Shown: positions 7,265-16,671, counted from the first letter of the stretch. The stretch is 64,000 bases of DNA from Alistipes onderdonkii (GCF_025145285.1 NZ_CP102251.1:3038001-3102000); one strand, 5' to 3'. The notes: a model not told the origin generated them from the letters alone. A program made the numbers and translations.

Positions 7265-8860
7265 ATGGGTATTATCCTTAGCGGTGTTTCCTACCGCTAT
7301 CGCAATCAGCAATTTCTGTTCGAAGGGCTCGACCTGTCGGTCGCTGCGGGCGCGAAGGTGTCGCTCGTCGGCGACAACGGTACGGGCAAGTCGACGCTCC
7401 TGAAACTTATCGCCGGCGAGCTTGCGCCCTCGTCGGGCAGCATCGTATGTCCTTCGCGGCCCTATTACGTGCCCCAGCAGGCCGGCATCGCGGGGATTTC
7501 CGTCGCCCGGGCCCTCGGGGTGGACGGAAAGGTCGGGGCGCTGCGTGCCATCTGTGCGGGCAGTACCGATGCGGCCTGCTACGACATCCTCGCCGACGAC
7601 TGGGAGGTCGAAGCCCGCTGCCGTGCGGCGCTTGACGGGTGGGGGCTGCCGCACGTGGGGCTGGATTCCCCGGTCGATACGCTGAGCGGCGGCGAGAAAA
7701 CCCGCTTGCTGCTTGCCGGGGTCGCCGTCCACGCGCCCGCGGTCATCCTGCTCGACGAGCCGACCAACCACCTCGACGCTTCGGGGCGGCGGAAGCTCTG
7801 CGATTTTGTTTGCGGCAGCCGTGCGACCATACTCGTGGTCAGCCACGACGCCGAGCTGCTCGACCTGGTCGGCACCACCTGCGAGCTTACCCCGCAGGGG
7901 CTGAAGGTCTATGGCGGCAATTTCGCTTTCTGCCGGGAGCAGCGCCAGGCCGAGGAAGCCGCGCTGGAACGGCAGGTCGCCTCCGCGGAGGCCGCCCTGC
8001 AGCTGGCGCGCAGGAAGGCGCGGGAAATCCGCGAGCGGCAGGAGAAACGTATGCGGGCGGGCGAACGGCACAAGGACGGGCTCCCGCGCATCCTTCGCAA
8101 GACTTTCAAGGACAGCGGCGAGCGGACGGACAGCCGCCTCGGGGACAAACATGCGGGGCTGGTCGACGACGCCCGGCAGCGGCTCGGCGAACTGCGCCGG
8201 CGCCGGCGCGAGGCCTGCGAACTGAAGATCGATTTCAACGATGCGCGGCTGCACGACGGCAAACTGCTGGTCTCGGCCCGCGGCGTGAACGTCGAACATA
8301 CCCCCGGGCATCCGCTGTGGCGGGTACCCATCGACCTGGAGGTGCGCAGCGGCGAGCGCATCCTGCTCGCGGGGGACAACGGCTCGGGCAAGACGACCCT
8401 TGTCCGGTTATTGGCGGGGGAGTTGCAACCCTCCTCGGGGCAGGTCGTGCGCACGGCGTTTTCCCATGTGTGGCTCGACCAGGAATACGGCATGGCGGCC
8501 ACCCCGCGGAGCGTGCTGGAACTGGCGCAGTGCCATAACTCCGGCGGCCTGCCCGAACACGGGCTGAAGATGCGGCTCCACAGGGCCCTGTTCCCCGAGG
8601 CCATGTGGGACAAGCGTTGCGACACGCTGAGCGGCGGCGAGCGGATGCGGCTCTGCCTGTGCTGCCTGATGATTTCGAACTCGGTTCCCGACCTGCTTGT
8701 CCTCGACGAACCGACCAACAACCTCGACCTCGGGAGCCTCGGCATCCTTGCCCGCGCCATTGCAGGGTATCGGGGAACGCTGCTCGTCGTCACCCACGAC
8801 CGGCATTTCGCCCGCGAGGTCGGCATCGCGCGGACGGTGGCTCTGCCTCCGCCGGAATAG
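7265..8860 (+). CDS. ABC-F family ATP-binding protein
   Basis: The 531-residue protein has two ABC domains and no membrane segment, as in ribosome-binding ABC-F proteins. Domain 1 carries Walker A GDNGTGKST (36-44), signature LSGGEKT (near 140) and Walker B ILLDEPTNHLD; domain 2 carries GDNGSGKTT (near 371), LSGGERM (near 455) and LVLDEPTNNLD. The highly charged linker between them (about 230-320) is the region that reaches the peptidyl-transferase centre in this family. ABC-F proteins act as translation factors or protect ribosomes from antibiotics; the upstream leader ORFs hint at the latter, but the linker sequence does not let me name a class. Confidence 0.9.
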   Translation: MGIILSGVSYRYRNQQFLFEGLDLSVAAGAKVSLVGDNGTGKSTLLKLIAGELAPSSGSIVCPSRPYYVPQQAGIAGISVARALGVDGKVGALRAICAGSTDAACYDILADDWEVEARCRAALDGWGLPHVGLDSPVDTLSGGEKTRLLLAGVAVHAPAVILLDEPTNHLDASGRRKLCDFVCGSRATILVVSHDAELLDLVGTTCELTPQGLKVYGGNFAFCREQRQAEEAALERQVASAEAALQLARRKAREIRERQEKRMRAGERHKDGLPRILRKTFKDSGERTDSRLGDKHAGLVDDARQRLGELRRRRREACELKIDFNDARLHDGKLLVSARGVNVEHTPGHPLWRVPIDLEVRSGERILLAGDNGSGKTTLVRLLAGELQPSSGQVVRTAFSHVWLDQEYGMAATPRSVLELAQCHNSGGLPEHGLKMRLHRALFPEAMWDKRCDTLSGGERMRLCLCCLMISNSVPDLLVLDEPTNNLDLGSLGILARAIAGYRGTLLVVTHDRHFAREVGIARTVALPPPE

Positions 8861-8927
8861 GTGCTTTTCCGGTCGGCCGGTTTTCCCCCGGATTATGGCC
8901 TGCGCCGTGGAAAAAACGGGCGAAAAA

Positions 8928-8958
8928 TTGCAAAATCCGGCCGGATTTCGTATACTTG
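8928..8958 (+). promoter_or_regulatory. Promoter of the DUF6377 regulator
   Basis: TTG (8928-8930), a 20-bp gap and TATACTTG (8951-8958) lie upstream of ATG 9051. The leader is about 85 nt. Confidence 0.5.
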
Positions 8959-9050
8959 TGCATGTAAATTCCCGGGAAGGCGGGTTGCCTGCCTGAACAC
9001 CAACCTCGGGCGGCCTTCCTCCGGACTTTCGGACGAGAAATTTTTGACGA

Positions 9051-10691
9051 ATGAAACGATTCTCCCTCATACTCCTTTCCCTGTTGGTTTGTTCGGCTGC
9101 TGCCCGGGGCGGTGACGCTATGCCGGGCGACTTGCTGCGGACGCTCAATGCGGCGATCGACAGCAGCGAAGTCTATACCGGCTATAAAAAGGCGCGCATC
9201 GAGGAGCTGCGGCTGCGCAAGACCGGTGCCCGGAGTACGGAGGACATCTACCGGATCAACTGTGAGATCATCGACAACTACGAATCCTTCCTGTGCGACT
9301 CGGCCGAATATTACGTCCTGCAGAATATCCGGATCGCCCGCAGCCTCGGCAACCCGGATCATCTCTCCGAGAGCAGGCTGCGGCTGGCGTTCCTCTACTC
9401 TCTTTCGGGGCTTTTCCTGCAGGCCAACGACATTTTCCGGTCTATCGACTACGGGCGGCTGCCTGCCGACCAGAAATGCCGCTATTACTGGAACTCGATC
9501 CGCTATTACGAGAACCTGATAAAATACACCAACGACAGCCAGCTGTCGGACGAATATAAGGGGGAGATCGGCCGCTGCCGCGATTCGCTGTTGTCGCTGC
9601 TGCCCGCCGGTTCCACGGACTGGCAGACCGAGCGGGCTTTCCAGCTCATGGAGCAGGGGCAGCCGGACGGGGCGCTCGAAATCTTCGAGGGCATATTCCG
9701 TTCGCGCGATCCCCAGACCCATCCCTATGCCATGGGGGCGATGTGCCTGGCCAAAGCCTACGGGCAGGCGGGCGACAGCGCGATGGAGGAACGCTACCTG
9801 ATCCTGGCCGCCACGATGGACATACGCCTTGCGGTGAAAGAGAACGAGGCGCTGCTCGCGCTGGCCACGCGCCTGTTCGAAAAGGGCGACATCGACCGGG
9901 CATACTCCTATATCTCCTATGCGCTGAACGATGCCAATTTCTACAATTCCCGTTTCAAGAACACCGTGATCGCGCGCCTCTATCCGATCATCGAGAGCAG
10001 CTACCTCTATAAACTCGACAAGCAGCGGCACAACCTGCGCTTCTATTCCACCATGTCGAGCCTGCTGGTGCTGGCCCTGGCCATCGCGCTGTTTTTCTAT
10101 TTCCGCCAGACGAAGGTCATTTCGCGTGCCCGGCGGGAGCTGGCGGCGCTTACGCAGGAGCTCATCAGCCTGAACCGCAACCTCGACGAAGCGAACCTGG
10201 TCAAGGAGCGTTACCTGGGTTATTTCATGAACCAGTGCGCCATCTATATCAACAAACTGGACAAATACCGCCGCGATATAAACCTGAAGATCAGGAATAA
10301 ACAATTCGACCGTCTGCATGACCTTTCGTTGCAGGCCCCCGGCAGGGAGGAAGAGGAGCTGTGCCGCAATTTCGACAGGGCCTTCCTGAACCTCTATCCC
10401 AATTTCGTGGAGAAATTCAACGCCCTGCTCAACCCCCGGAGCCGCTATACGCCCGAAGAAGGGCGCCTCAACACCGAGCTGCGCATCTTTGCGCTGATCC
10501 GGCTCGGGGTTTCCGACGTGAACCAGATCGCCGATTTCCTGCGCTGTTCGCCGCAGACGATCTATAATTACAAGAGCAAAATCAAGAAAGCCGCGCTCAA
10601 CGGCGGCGACAATTTCGAGGAAACGGTTCGCAAACTCGGTTCCCTTTCGCTCGATGCGTTTCCATCCTGTTTGCCGACCGACAATGCATAG
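9051..10691 (+). CDS. DUF6377-type membrane-bound TPR transcriptional regulator
   Basis: The 546-residue protein has a signal peptide (MKRFSLILLSLLVCSAAARG), a periplasmic helical region with TPR-like repeats up to about residue 325, one membrane segment (near 330-352, SLLVLALAIALFFYF), a short coiled coil, and a cytoplasmic C-terminal domain. The C-terminus contains a LuxR-like helix-turn-helix: ELRIFALIRLGVSDVNQIAD, then LRCSPQTIYNYKSKIKKAA. This is the layout of Bacteroidetes DUF6377 proteins, thought to be one-component regulators that sense a periplasmic signal. It stands alone, so its targets cannot be read from context. Confidence 0.82.
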   Translation: MKRFSLILLSLLVCSAAARGGDAMPGDLLRTLNAAIDSSEVYTGYKKARIEELRLRKTGARSTEDIYRINCEIIDNYESFLCDSAEYYVLQNIRIARSLGNPDHLSESRLRLAFLYSLSGLFLQANDIFRSIDYGRLPADQKCRYYWNSIRYYENLIKYTNDSQLSDEYKGEIGRCRDSLLSLLPAGSTDWQTERAFQLMEQGQPDGALEIFEGIFRSRDPQTHPYAMGAMCLAKAYGQAGDSAMEERYLILAATMDIRLAVKENEALLALATRLFEKGDIDRAYSYISYALNDANFYNSRFKNTVIARLYPIIESSYLYKLDKQRHNLRFYSTMSSLLVLALAIALFFYFRQTKVISRARRELAALTQELISLNRNLDEANLVKERYLGYFMNQCAIYINKLDKYRRDINLKIRNKQFDRLHDLSLQAPGREEEELCRNFDRAFLNLYPNFVEKFNALLNPRSRYTPEEGRLNTELRIFALIRLGVSDVNQIADFLRCSPQTIYNYKSKIKKAALNGGDNFEETVRKLGSLSLDAFPSCLPTDNA

Positions 10692-10950
10692 CCATATGCA
10701 AGTCGTCGTTTGTTAGTTGCTTGTCCGGAAAATTGTTCCGTCCCTGTTTATTCCCAATCCGGTGCGTGTCCCGCTTTCAGACTCGCCGTGATTCGGGTGA
10801 AATCCTGGTGTGATCCCCGTGTGCCCCGGCTTGGCAGCCCCGGCCGGTGCGGCCTGCAGTTTCCCCCTTTCTTCCGATGCCCCGGCGTCCGCCTGCCCCT
10901 TTCCGATACGCTGCACCCTCCGGGGAGCTCCCCGTAGCCCTGACAGACCG
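10692..10950. other. Intergenic stretch with no recognised feature
   Basis: Between the DUF6377 gene and the terminator of the RRM gene I see no credible ORF, promoter box or extended repeat, apart from a short GGAGCTCC palindrome near 10923-10930. Confidence 0.5.
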
Positions 10951-10991
10951 GGCAAAAAGAGACCCCTGCCTCAATCGCATGAAGCAGGGGT
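10951..10991 (-). terminator. Terminator of the cold-shock/RRM operon
   Basis: ACCCCTGC (10962-10969) pairs with GCAGGGGT (10984-10991). On the minus strand the stem is followed by TCTCTTTTTGCC. Confidence 0.75.
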
Positions 10992-11011
10992 GATATATTC
11001 CTCGTGGAAAA

Positions 11012-11335
11012 TCAGTATCTCCTGTTGCCGCCGTAGCCGCCGCCGTAGCCGCCGCCACGGTTGCCGCCGCCGTAACCGCCGGCAGGCCTGTCGGCCTTCG
11101 GTTTTGCGACATTGACCCCGATGGTCTTGCCTTCGAAGTCGGTGCCGTCGAGCGCGTCGATCGCAGCCTGGCCTTCGGCATCGTTGGGCATCTCTACGAA
11201 GCCGAAGCCACGCGAGCGGCCCGTTTCGCGGTCGGTGATTACGTTAGCCGAGGATACCTCGCCGTACTGTGAGAAAAGGTTCTGCAAGCTGTCGCCTTTC
11301 GTACCCCAGCTCAGGTGTGAAACATAAATGTTCAT
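11012..11335 (-). CDS. RRM-domain RNA-binding protein with glycine-rich tail
   Basis: A 107-residue single RNA-recognition-motif protein. RNP2 is IYVSHL near the N-terminus and RNP1 is RGFGFVEM in the middle, followed by a low-complexity tail of GGGY/GGNR repeats (about residue 86 onward). Bacteria of this phylum carry several such cold-inducible glycine-rich RNA-binding proteins, which act as RNA chaperones. It follows the cold-shock-domain gene by 16 bp, so both are probably one transcript and would act together on structured RNA. Confidence 0.93.
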   Translation of the reverse strand: MNIYVSHLSWGTKGDSLQNLFSQYGEVSSANVITDRETGRSRGFGFVEMPNDAEGQAAIDALDGTDFEGKTIGVNVAKPKADRPAGGYGGGNRGGGYGGGYGGNRRY

Positions 11336-11351
11336 CGTTCTTGTTTTTTAA

Positions 11352-11798
11352 TTATTGTTTGTTTATGATTGATATACGTACTGCGGCCAATCCGCGCGTC
11401 CCGCGTTCAATTTCAAATGTGACTTTGTCTCCTTCGGCAATGGTGTCAGGTGCGGAAGAGATGTGGAAAAAGTATTTTTCGCCGCTGTCGGCATCCTTTA
11501 TGAAGCCGTAGCCTTTCGAGGCGGTGAAATACTCGACGCGCCCTGTGGAGGGCAGTATTTCCATTTCCTCCTGTTTGGGTGTCGAAATCTCGATCTGCGA
11601 GACGTCTATCTCCGTCTTGGGTTTGACATCCTGGGGCGTGGTGTGCAGTATGCCGTTCTCGTCCACATAGGCTATCATATCCTCGAAAGAACTCGTACCG
11701 CCGCTTTTGCGTTCGTCCTTGCGTTTTTGCTTTTCCTGTCGTTTTTGCTCCTTGAGCTTTTCCCGGTCTCTTTTACCTGTCGTTATTCGTTTTGCCAT
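11352..11798 (-). CDS. Cold-shock-domain protein with basic N-terminal extension
   Basis: The last ~65 residues form a cold-shock domain: GRVEYFTASKGYGFIKDADS and GEKYFFHISSAPD are the RNP1- and RNP2-like strands, ending GLAAVRISIINKQ. The first ~35 residues are almost all Lys/Arg/Glu (KRDREKLKEQKRQEKQKRKD), a charged helix likely to add RNA contact or bind the ribosome. Between lies an acidic linker. The gene is first in an operon with the RRM gene, and its leader is long. Confidence 0.92.
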   Translation of the reverse strand: MAKRITTGKRDREKLKEQKRQEKQKRKDERKSGGTSSFEDMIAYVDENGILHTTPQDVKPKTEIDVSQIEISTPKQEEMEILPSTGRVEYFTASKGYGFIKDADSGEKYFFHISSAPDTIAEGDKVTFEIERGTRGLAAVRISIINKQ

Positions 11799-12148
11799 TC
11801 TATGTTGTTATGCGGCTATCGCCCCTGTCGCGGGACTGTATCCGTCGGTTTTGTCGTATTTCCGCTGCCCGATACCCGTGTTCAAAGCAGAAAAGGTGCC
11901 AGATTCGGCGGCCTTTCCCCGGTGTACGGAATTATGGGACATGGATTTCGTGCTTGTCTGTAAAAATATTCACCATCATTTTCTTTTGCATCACCTCCGA
12001 TGCCTGTCGCCTGCAAGAGGCCGTTTATGAACAAAGAAGCTGATAATGAGATCTATTCTGAGATGGGACAGTCCGCCAAAGTACCGCGGAAACAAATACG
12101 CACGAAAGAAGAATTCAATATAAACCCTTGTTTATGCCGACAAAGGTA
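11799..12148 (-). promoter_or_regulatory. Long leader and -7 box of the cold-shock/RRM operon
   Basis: The nearest consensus box upstream of the cold-shock gene is TACCTTTG on the minus strand at 12141-12148, giving a 5' UTR of roughly 335 nt. Long structured leaders are common for cold-shock genes, where they act as RNA thermometers. I could not fold it. No convincing ORF lies in 11799-12510. Confidence 0.4.
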
Positions 12149-12510
12149 ATCAAATTATTCGATTATTCCTATTTTTTTTGCGGATTAATGCATTGACATG
12201 CCTCGGGAATCTATTTCAACCCCCTCCGGGGCCTCCTGCCGGCGGCCGATCCCCACGTCCCGGCATAAAAAAGGCAACCCCGTCACTCCTATGTGTCTGG
12301 TTTGCCGTTATGCTGTATTCGCCGCAATCCCGCTTCTGCGCCGCTCCTTCCCGGCCGCCGCTTTTTCTGCCGCAATCCTTGCCTTGTCGCAGTGCTGCCG
12401 CGCGGTGATTTCTCCCGCCGCCGCTTTTATGCGGTTACACTTCGGCGCCCCGCGGCGGGCGTCGCTTCCCTGCTGCCGTCTCGTTCCCGGCGATGGGCGG
12501 GAACGCACTT

Positions 12511-12550
12511 GGCCGGAGTGCCGGCAACAAGAAGTGCCGGCACTCCGGCC
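12511..12550. terminator. Very strong hairpin after the arginine decarboxylase gene
   Basis: GGCCGGAGTGCCGGCA (12511-12526) pairs perfectly with TGCCGGCACTCCGGCC (12535-12550), 15 bp past the stop. There is no T-run, so it may act as an mRNA 3'-end stabiliser as much as a terminator. Confidence 0.65.
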
Positions 12551-12565
12551 CGGGCTCCCGGGGCC

Positions 12566-13960
12566 TTAGTAGCCGAGTATCCTCAGCATCGAGCGGTAGG
12601 ATTGCTCCTTGGCGAAGAGCCTCGTATAATATTCGTTGTCGCTCTTGTCGCGGTCGATGATGATGTGCTTCGGTGCCGGGATCAGGCAGTGCTGGATGCC
12701 GCCGAAACCGCCCAGCGACTCCTGGTAGGCACCCGTGTGGAAGAACCCGATGTATTGCGTGTTGCCGGGTTCGAGCTTGGGCAGGAAGATGGCGTTGGTG
12801 TGCGATTCGGCGTTGTAGAAATCCTCGCTGTCGCAGGTCAGCCCCCCGAGCAGCACGCGCTGGTATTCGCGGTCCCAGTTGTTCACCGCCAGCATGATGT
12901 AACGCTGGTTGATGCCCCACGTGTCGGGCAGGGTAGTGATGAACGACGAGTCGATCATGTACCAGTTCTCGCGGTCGTTCTGCTGTTTCTGGTTGACGAT
13001 CGAGTAGAGCGCCGCGCCGCTTTCGCCTACGGTGAACGACCCGAACTCGGTGAAGATGTTGGGTTCCTCCGTGTCGTTGCGGTGGCAGATGTTCTTGATC
13101 TGGGCGATGATCTCCTCGGTCAGGTATTCGTAGTCGTACTCGAAGTTGAGCGAGTTCTTGATGGGGAACCCGCCGCCGATGTTGAGGCTGTCCAACTCGG
13201 GGCAGATGGCTTTGAGTTCGCAGTAGACGTTCATGCACTTCGACAACTCGTTCCAGTAGTAGGCCGTGTCCTTGATGCCCGTGTTGATGAAGAAATGCAG
13301 CATCTTGAGCTGGAACTTCTTGCTGTTCTTGAGCTTGGCCTTGTAGAAGTCGATGATGTCGTTGTAGCGGATACCCAGCCGCGAGGTGTAGAACTCGAAC
13401 TTGGGTTCCTCCTCGCAGGCGATGCGGATGCCGACCTTGCATTTCTTGGTGAAGGCGTCCTCGAACAGGTCGAGCTCCTCCTTGTTGTCCAGCACGGGGA
13501 TCGTGTTGACGAAGCCGTCGTTCACCAGCTGGGCGATGTTCTCCACGTACTGCGGGCGCTTGAACCCGTTGCAGATGATGTAACGGTCTTTGTCGATGAT
13601 GCCGCCGTCGTAGAGCGCATTGATTATATGTATGTCGTATGCCGACGACGTTTCCAGGTGGACGTCGTTCTTCATGGCCTCCTCCAGTACGAACGAGAAA
13701 TGGCTCGACTTGGTGCAGTAACAATAGTTGTACGAGCCTTTGTAGTCGACCTTCGCCATCGCCACGTTGAACATGCGCTTGGCGCGGTTGATCTGTTGCG
13801 AGATCTTCGGCAGGTACGTTATCTTGAGCGGCGTACCGTACTGTTTGATCAGTTCCATGAGCGGGATGTCATGGAAATTCAACTCGTTGTCTTCGACCGA
13901 GAACTCATCCTGCGGGAAGTCGAACGTCTGTTCGATGAGGTCGATGTACTTGTCTTTCAT
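12566..13960 (-). CDS. Arginine decarboxylase (PLP-dependent, Bacteroidetes type)
   Basis: This fold-III PLP enzyme would convert arginine to agmatine, the first step of spermidine synthesis. I chose ATG 13960 (MKDKYIDLIEQTFDFPQ) because homologues I recall start there and the 58 upstream in-frame residues look non-coding; the protein is then 464 residues. Conserved segments include YCYCTKSSHFSFVLEEA (schiff-base lysine region), LKMLHFFINTGI, LNIGGGFPIKNSL (Gly-rich phosphate loop), FTEFGSFTVGESG and GGLTCDSEDFY (catalytic Cys-Asp). The C-terminal FGGIQHCLIPAPKHIIID matches the same family. It is monocistronic. Confidence 0.9.
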   Translation of the reverse strand: MKDKYIDLIEQTFDFPQDEFSVEDNELNFHDIPLMELIKQYGTPLKITYLPKISQQINRAKRMFNVAMAKVDYKGSYNYCYCTKSSHFSFVLEEAMKNDVHLETSSAYDIHIINALYDGGIIDKDRYIICNGFKRPQYVENIAQLVNDGFVNTIPVLDNKEELDLFEDAFTKKCKVGIRIACEEEPKFEFYTSRLGIRYNDIIDFYKAKLKNSKKFQLKMLHFFINTGIKDTAYYWNELSKCMNVYCELKAICPELDSLNIGGGFPIKNSLNFEYDYEYLTEEIIAQIKNICHRNDTEEPNIFTEFGSFTVGESGAALYSIVNQKQQNDRENWYMIDSSFITTLPDTWGINQRYIMLAVNNWDREYQRVLLGGLTCDSEDFYNAESHTNAIFLPKLEPGNTQYIGFFHTGAYQESLGGFGGIQHCLIPAPKHIIIDRDKSDNEYYTRLFAKEQSYRSMLRILGY

Positions 13961-14120
13961 GGCTGGTTCGTGTAAGTTTCGGCAATCCGTCTTCGCTACA
14001 TCCGTAATTTTCGGCCAAAGTAGCTCGCCCGGATTTTTTGAAATTTCGGGATGCAAATCAAACGAATATTTTTCGTATAACCAATAGTTTGCCCGATTAT
14101 TTTGAAAATCCGTGCCGAAT

Positions 14121-14152
14121 TTTGCTTTTTTCATCGGAAAAGGGTATTTTTG
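14121..14152 (+). promoter_or_regulatory. Promoter of the envelope operon (HU-CCDC81 to SecG)
   Basis: TTTG (14121-14124), 20 bp, then TATTTTTG (14145-14152): a full consensus match, about 28 bp before the GTG start at 14181. The next four genes follow without another clear promoter. Confidence 0.65.
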
Positions 14153-14180
14153 AACCGGATTTCAAAAGTGGATTTCAATC

Positions 14181-14894
14181 GTGTTGGTTCAGACCATATC
14201 GCAATATCTCGGGTCGCACAAGCGGCTCGTCGTGCCCCAGCTCGGGACGTTCATCGTCAAGGAGCCGGGCGTAAGCATTGTTTTTTCGGAGTTGCTCAAA
14301 CGAGACGACGGTGTGCTGCGCGGCCTGCTGCGAGAGGCGGGCGTCGGCGAACTGGAGGCTGCGGGCGAGATCGACCGCTTCGTCTTCGAGGTGCGCCATG
14401 CCGCCCAGCACGGGCAGGAGTTCCGGCTCGATGGTTTCGGGGTGTTGCACCCCGGCCCCAACGGGACGATCGCCTTCGCCTACGAGCCGCGGCCTGCGCA
14501 ACCTGCAGCGTCCGATACTGCCGCGGTTCCGGCCGGGACGCAGACCGCCCCTGTGGGGCAGAAGCCCCCGAAGCTGCCCTATTCCGAGCCGCGCGTGTCG
14601 CCCTCGGCCAAAATGAACCCCGACCCTTCGGTGCGGGGCCTGCGCTACGGCAAGCCGCCGAAGACTACCGCCGCCTATTCCTATGTCGACCGGCCGCCGC
14701 GCCGGCGCCGCGCCGACCGCTTCATCTGGGTCGCCGTCATCGCTGCCGCCATCGCCGTCGCCGCCATCGCCTTCGGCTATCTGCGTGAAGCGAACGACAA
14801 GGAGGCCGAGATGCAGTACCTCGAACAACCCGCCGACCCGCAGCCCGCAACGGACACGGGCGCGGCAACGCCCGAACAACCCATTACGGAATAA
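14181..14894 (+). CDS. HU-CCDC81-domain membrane protein
   Basis: The N-terminal ~105 residues resemble the paired HU-like CCDC81 domains of Bacteroidetes (ISQYLGSHKRLVVPQLGTF, then FRLDGFGVLHPGPNGTI). A proline-rich linker follows, then a basic stretch (PPRRRRADRF) and one membrane span (about 184-202, IWVAVIAAAIAVAAIAFGYL) with a short acidic periplasmic tail. The start is GTG; no upstream ATG fits. Related proteins often carry a C-terminal SPOR domain for peptidoglycan; here it is absent. The next ORF begins directly after the stop, so the two are translationally linked. Confidence 0.75.
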   Translation: MLVQTISQYLGSHKRLVVPQLGTFIVKEPGVSIVFSELLKRDDGVLRGLLREAGVGELEAAGEIDRFVFEVRHAAQHGQEFRLDGFGVLHPGPNGTIAFAYEPRPAQPAASDTAAVPAGTQTAPVGQKPPKLPYSEPRVSPSAKMNPDPSVRGLRYGKPPKTTAAYSYVDRPPRRRRADRFIWVAVIAAAIAVAAIAFGYLREANDKEAEMQYLEQPADPQPATDTGAATPEQPITE

Positions 14895-16103
14895 ATGACG
14901 GACATCACCACAGTCAAGCAGCGCTTCGGCATCATCGGCACTTCGGAACTTTTAGACCGGGCGCTGGAGGTCGCCGTGCGTGTGGCCCCCACCGACCTGA
15001 CCGTCCTTGTCACGGGCGAGAGCGGCGTGGGCAAGGAGTTCTTTCCGCAGGTCATCCACGCCTATTCGGCGCGCAAACACAATAAATATATAGCCGTCAA
15101 CTGCGCGGCGATTCCCGAAGGTACCATCGACTCGGAACTCTTCGGGCATGAGAAAGGCTCCTTCACCGGGGCGCTCGAAGCCCGCAAGGGCTATTTCGAG
15201 GAGGCCGACGGGGGGACGATCTTCCTCGACGAGGTCGCCGAGTTGCCGCACCCGACCCAGGCGCGCCTGCTGCGCGTGTTGCAGACGGGCGAGTTCATCC
15301 GCGTCGGGTCGTCCAAGGTGCAGAAAACCGATGTCCGCGTCGTTGCCGCCACGAATATGAACCTCCAGCAGGCCATCGCCTCGGGGCGTTTCCGCGAGGA
15401 CTTGTACTACCGCCTCAGCACGGTGCCGATCACGGTGCCTTCGCTGCGCGAGCGGCCGCAGGACATCCCGCTGCTGTTCCGCAAATTCGCCGCCGACGTG
15501 GCCGCACAGTACCGTATGCCTGCCGTGACGCTCGATGCCGCGGCGCGCGAGATGCTGATGCATTATTACTGGCGGGGCAATATCCGCCAGCTCAAAAACG
15601 TGGCCGAGCAGATCTCGGCCATCGAACAGACTCGCCTTATCACGGCCGACGTGCTGTCCCGCTATCTTCCGCCGCAGGACGGCGGGACGCCCGCACCGAT
15701 GGGCGGGATGCGCGCGGACGATACGATGTCCACCGAACGCGAACTGCTCTACAAGGTGCTGTTCGACATGCGGGCCGACATCAACGACCTCAAGCGGATG
15801 ATGTCCGAGTTGATGCACAACACCCAGGCACCCTGCGGGCCTGTGCACGACGTCAAGGCGCTGCTGCCGACCACGGCCCAGAGCTCCGCTTCGGCCTATG
15901 CCCCTGCGGCGGTCTATGCCGAGAGCGAGGATGTCACCGACGAGCCGCCGCGCGAGATGACCAAGGCCGACATGCAGCGCGAGCAGATCATCCGCGCCCT
16001 GCGCCGCAATAACGGGCGCCGCCGCGAGGCCGCCGCCGAATTGTTCATGTCCGAACGTACGCTCTACCGCAAGATCAAGGAGCTGGGCATCGAAGATAAT
16101 TAG
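14895..16103 (+). CDS. Sigma-54-dependent activator without receiver domain
   Basis: A 402-residue AAA+ enhancer-binding protein. Walker A is GESGVGKE (near 41-48), the sigma-54 contact loop is GSFTGA (a variant of GAFTGA, near 88-93), Walker B is GGTIFLDEVAELP (near 108-120) and the arginine-finger region FREDLYYRL follows. A low-complexity linker leads to a Fis-type helix-turn-helix (GRRREAAAELFMSERTLYRK). No receiver or PAS domain precedes the AAA+ module, so control must come through expression or partner proteins, perhaps the adjacent HU-CCDC81 protein. GSFTGA in place of GAFTGA occurs in some functional activators. Confidence 0.9.
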   Translation: MTDITTVKQRFGIIGTSELLDRALEVAVRVAPTDLTVLVTGESGVGKEFFPQVIHAYSARKHNKYIAVNCAAIPEGTIDSELFGHEKGSFTGALEARKGYFEEADGGTIFLDEVAELPHPTQARLLRVLQTGEFIRVGSSKVQKTDVRVVAATNMNLQQAIASGRFREDLYYRLSTVPITVPSLRERPQDIPLLFRKFAADVAAQYRMPAVTLDAAAREMLMHYYWRGNIRQLKNVAEQISAIEQTRLITADVLSRYLPPQDGGTPAPMGGMRADDTMSTERELLYKVLFDMRADINDLKRMMSELMHNTQAPCGPVHDVKALLPTTAQSSASAYAPAAVYAESEDVTDEPPREMTKADMQREQIIRALRRNNGRRREAAAELFMSERTLYRKIKELGIEDN

Positions 16104-16161
16104 GCCGCCCGGGCACGGCGTATCCGTGCCGGAGCCGCCCGGAGAAGAGAATTTTTGTGCT

Positions 16162-16671
16162 ATGAAGATAAAATTTGCTGTCACGGCCCTCTGTGCCGCC
16201 CTGCTGACCGGGTGCGGCGTGGCCATCAAATATTCGCTCTCGGGCGCCTCGATCCCGCCCGATGCCAGGACTTTCAGCGTGGCCTATTTCCCCAACAACG
16301 CCACGATGGTTGCGCCCATCCTCAGCTCGACGCTCACCGATGCGCTCGTCGACATGTTCACCCGCCGTACCCGCCTGATGCAGGTCGAAGAGGGCGGCGA
16401 CTTCGCTTTCGAGGGCGAGATCATCAACTACACTTCCACCACGGCGTCGGTGTCGAGCGACGATTACGCCCTGCTGAACCGCCTGACGATCACCATCAAG
16501 GTGCGTTTCACGAATGCCCTCGACGAGAAACAGTCCTGGAACAGGACTTTCACGGCCTACGAGGACTACGAATCCACGCGCCTGCTGACCGAAGTCGAAG
16601 GGGAGTTGATCCCGCAGATCGTCGACAAGCTGGTGACGGACATCTTCCAGGCTTCGGCTTCGAACTGGTAA
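16162..16671 (+). CDS. lptE: LPS assembly lipoprotein LptE
   Basis: A 169-residue lipoprotein: MKIKFAVTALCAALLTGC with lipobox, then the Bacteroidetes LptE-like core (KYSLSGASIPPDARTFSVAYFPNNA, ending FQASASNW). LptE plugs the LptD barrel that delivers LPS to the outer leaflet. ATG 16162 gives a clean signal peptide, whereas the frame 12 codons upstream does not. It sits in the conserved order activator-LptE-TPR-SecG seen in this phylum. Confidence 0.88.
   Translation: MKIKFAVTALCAALLTGCGVAIKYSLSGASIPPDARTFSVAYFPNNATMVAPILSSTLTDALVDMFTRRTRLMQVEEGGDFAFEGEIINYTSTTASVSSDDYALLNRLTITIKVRFTNALDEKQSWNRTFTAYEDYESTRLLTEVEGELIPQIVDKLVTDIFQASASNW

Noticed and set aside
12027..12149. A 40-codon plus-strand ORF (MNKEADNEIYSEMGQ...) in the cold-shock leader region
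   Set aside because: It overlaps the minus-strand promoter box and leader of the cold-shock operon and has no promoter of its own; it reads plausibly but nothing else supports it.
13961..14134. 58-residue N-terminal extension of arginine decarboxylase
   Set aside because: Family members I recall start at MKDKYIDLI; the extension would cover the divergent promoter region and is AT-rich non-coding in look.
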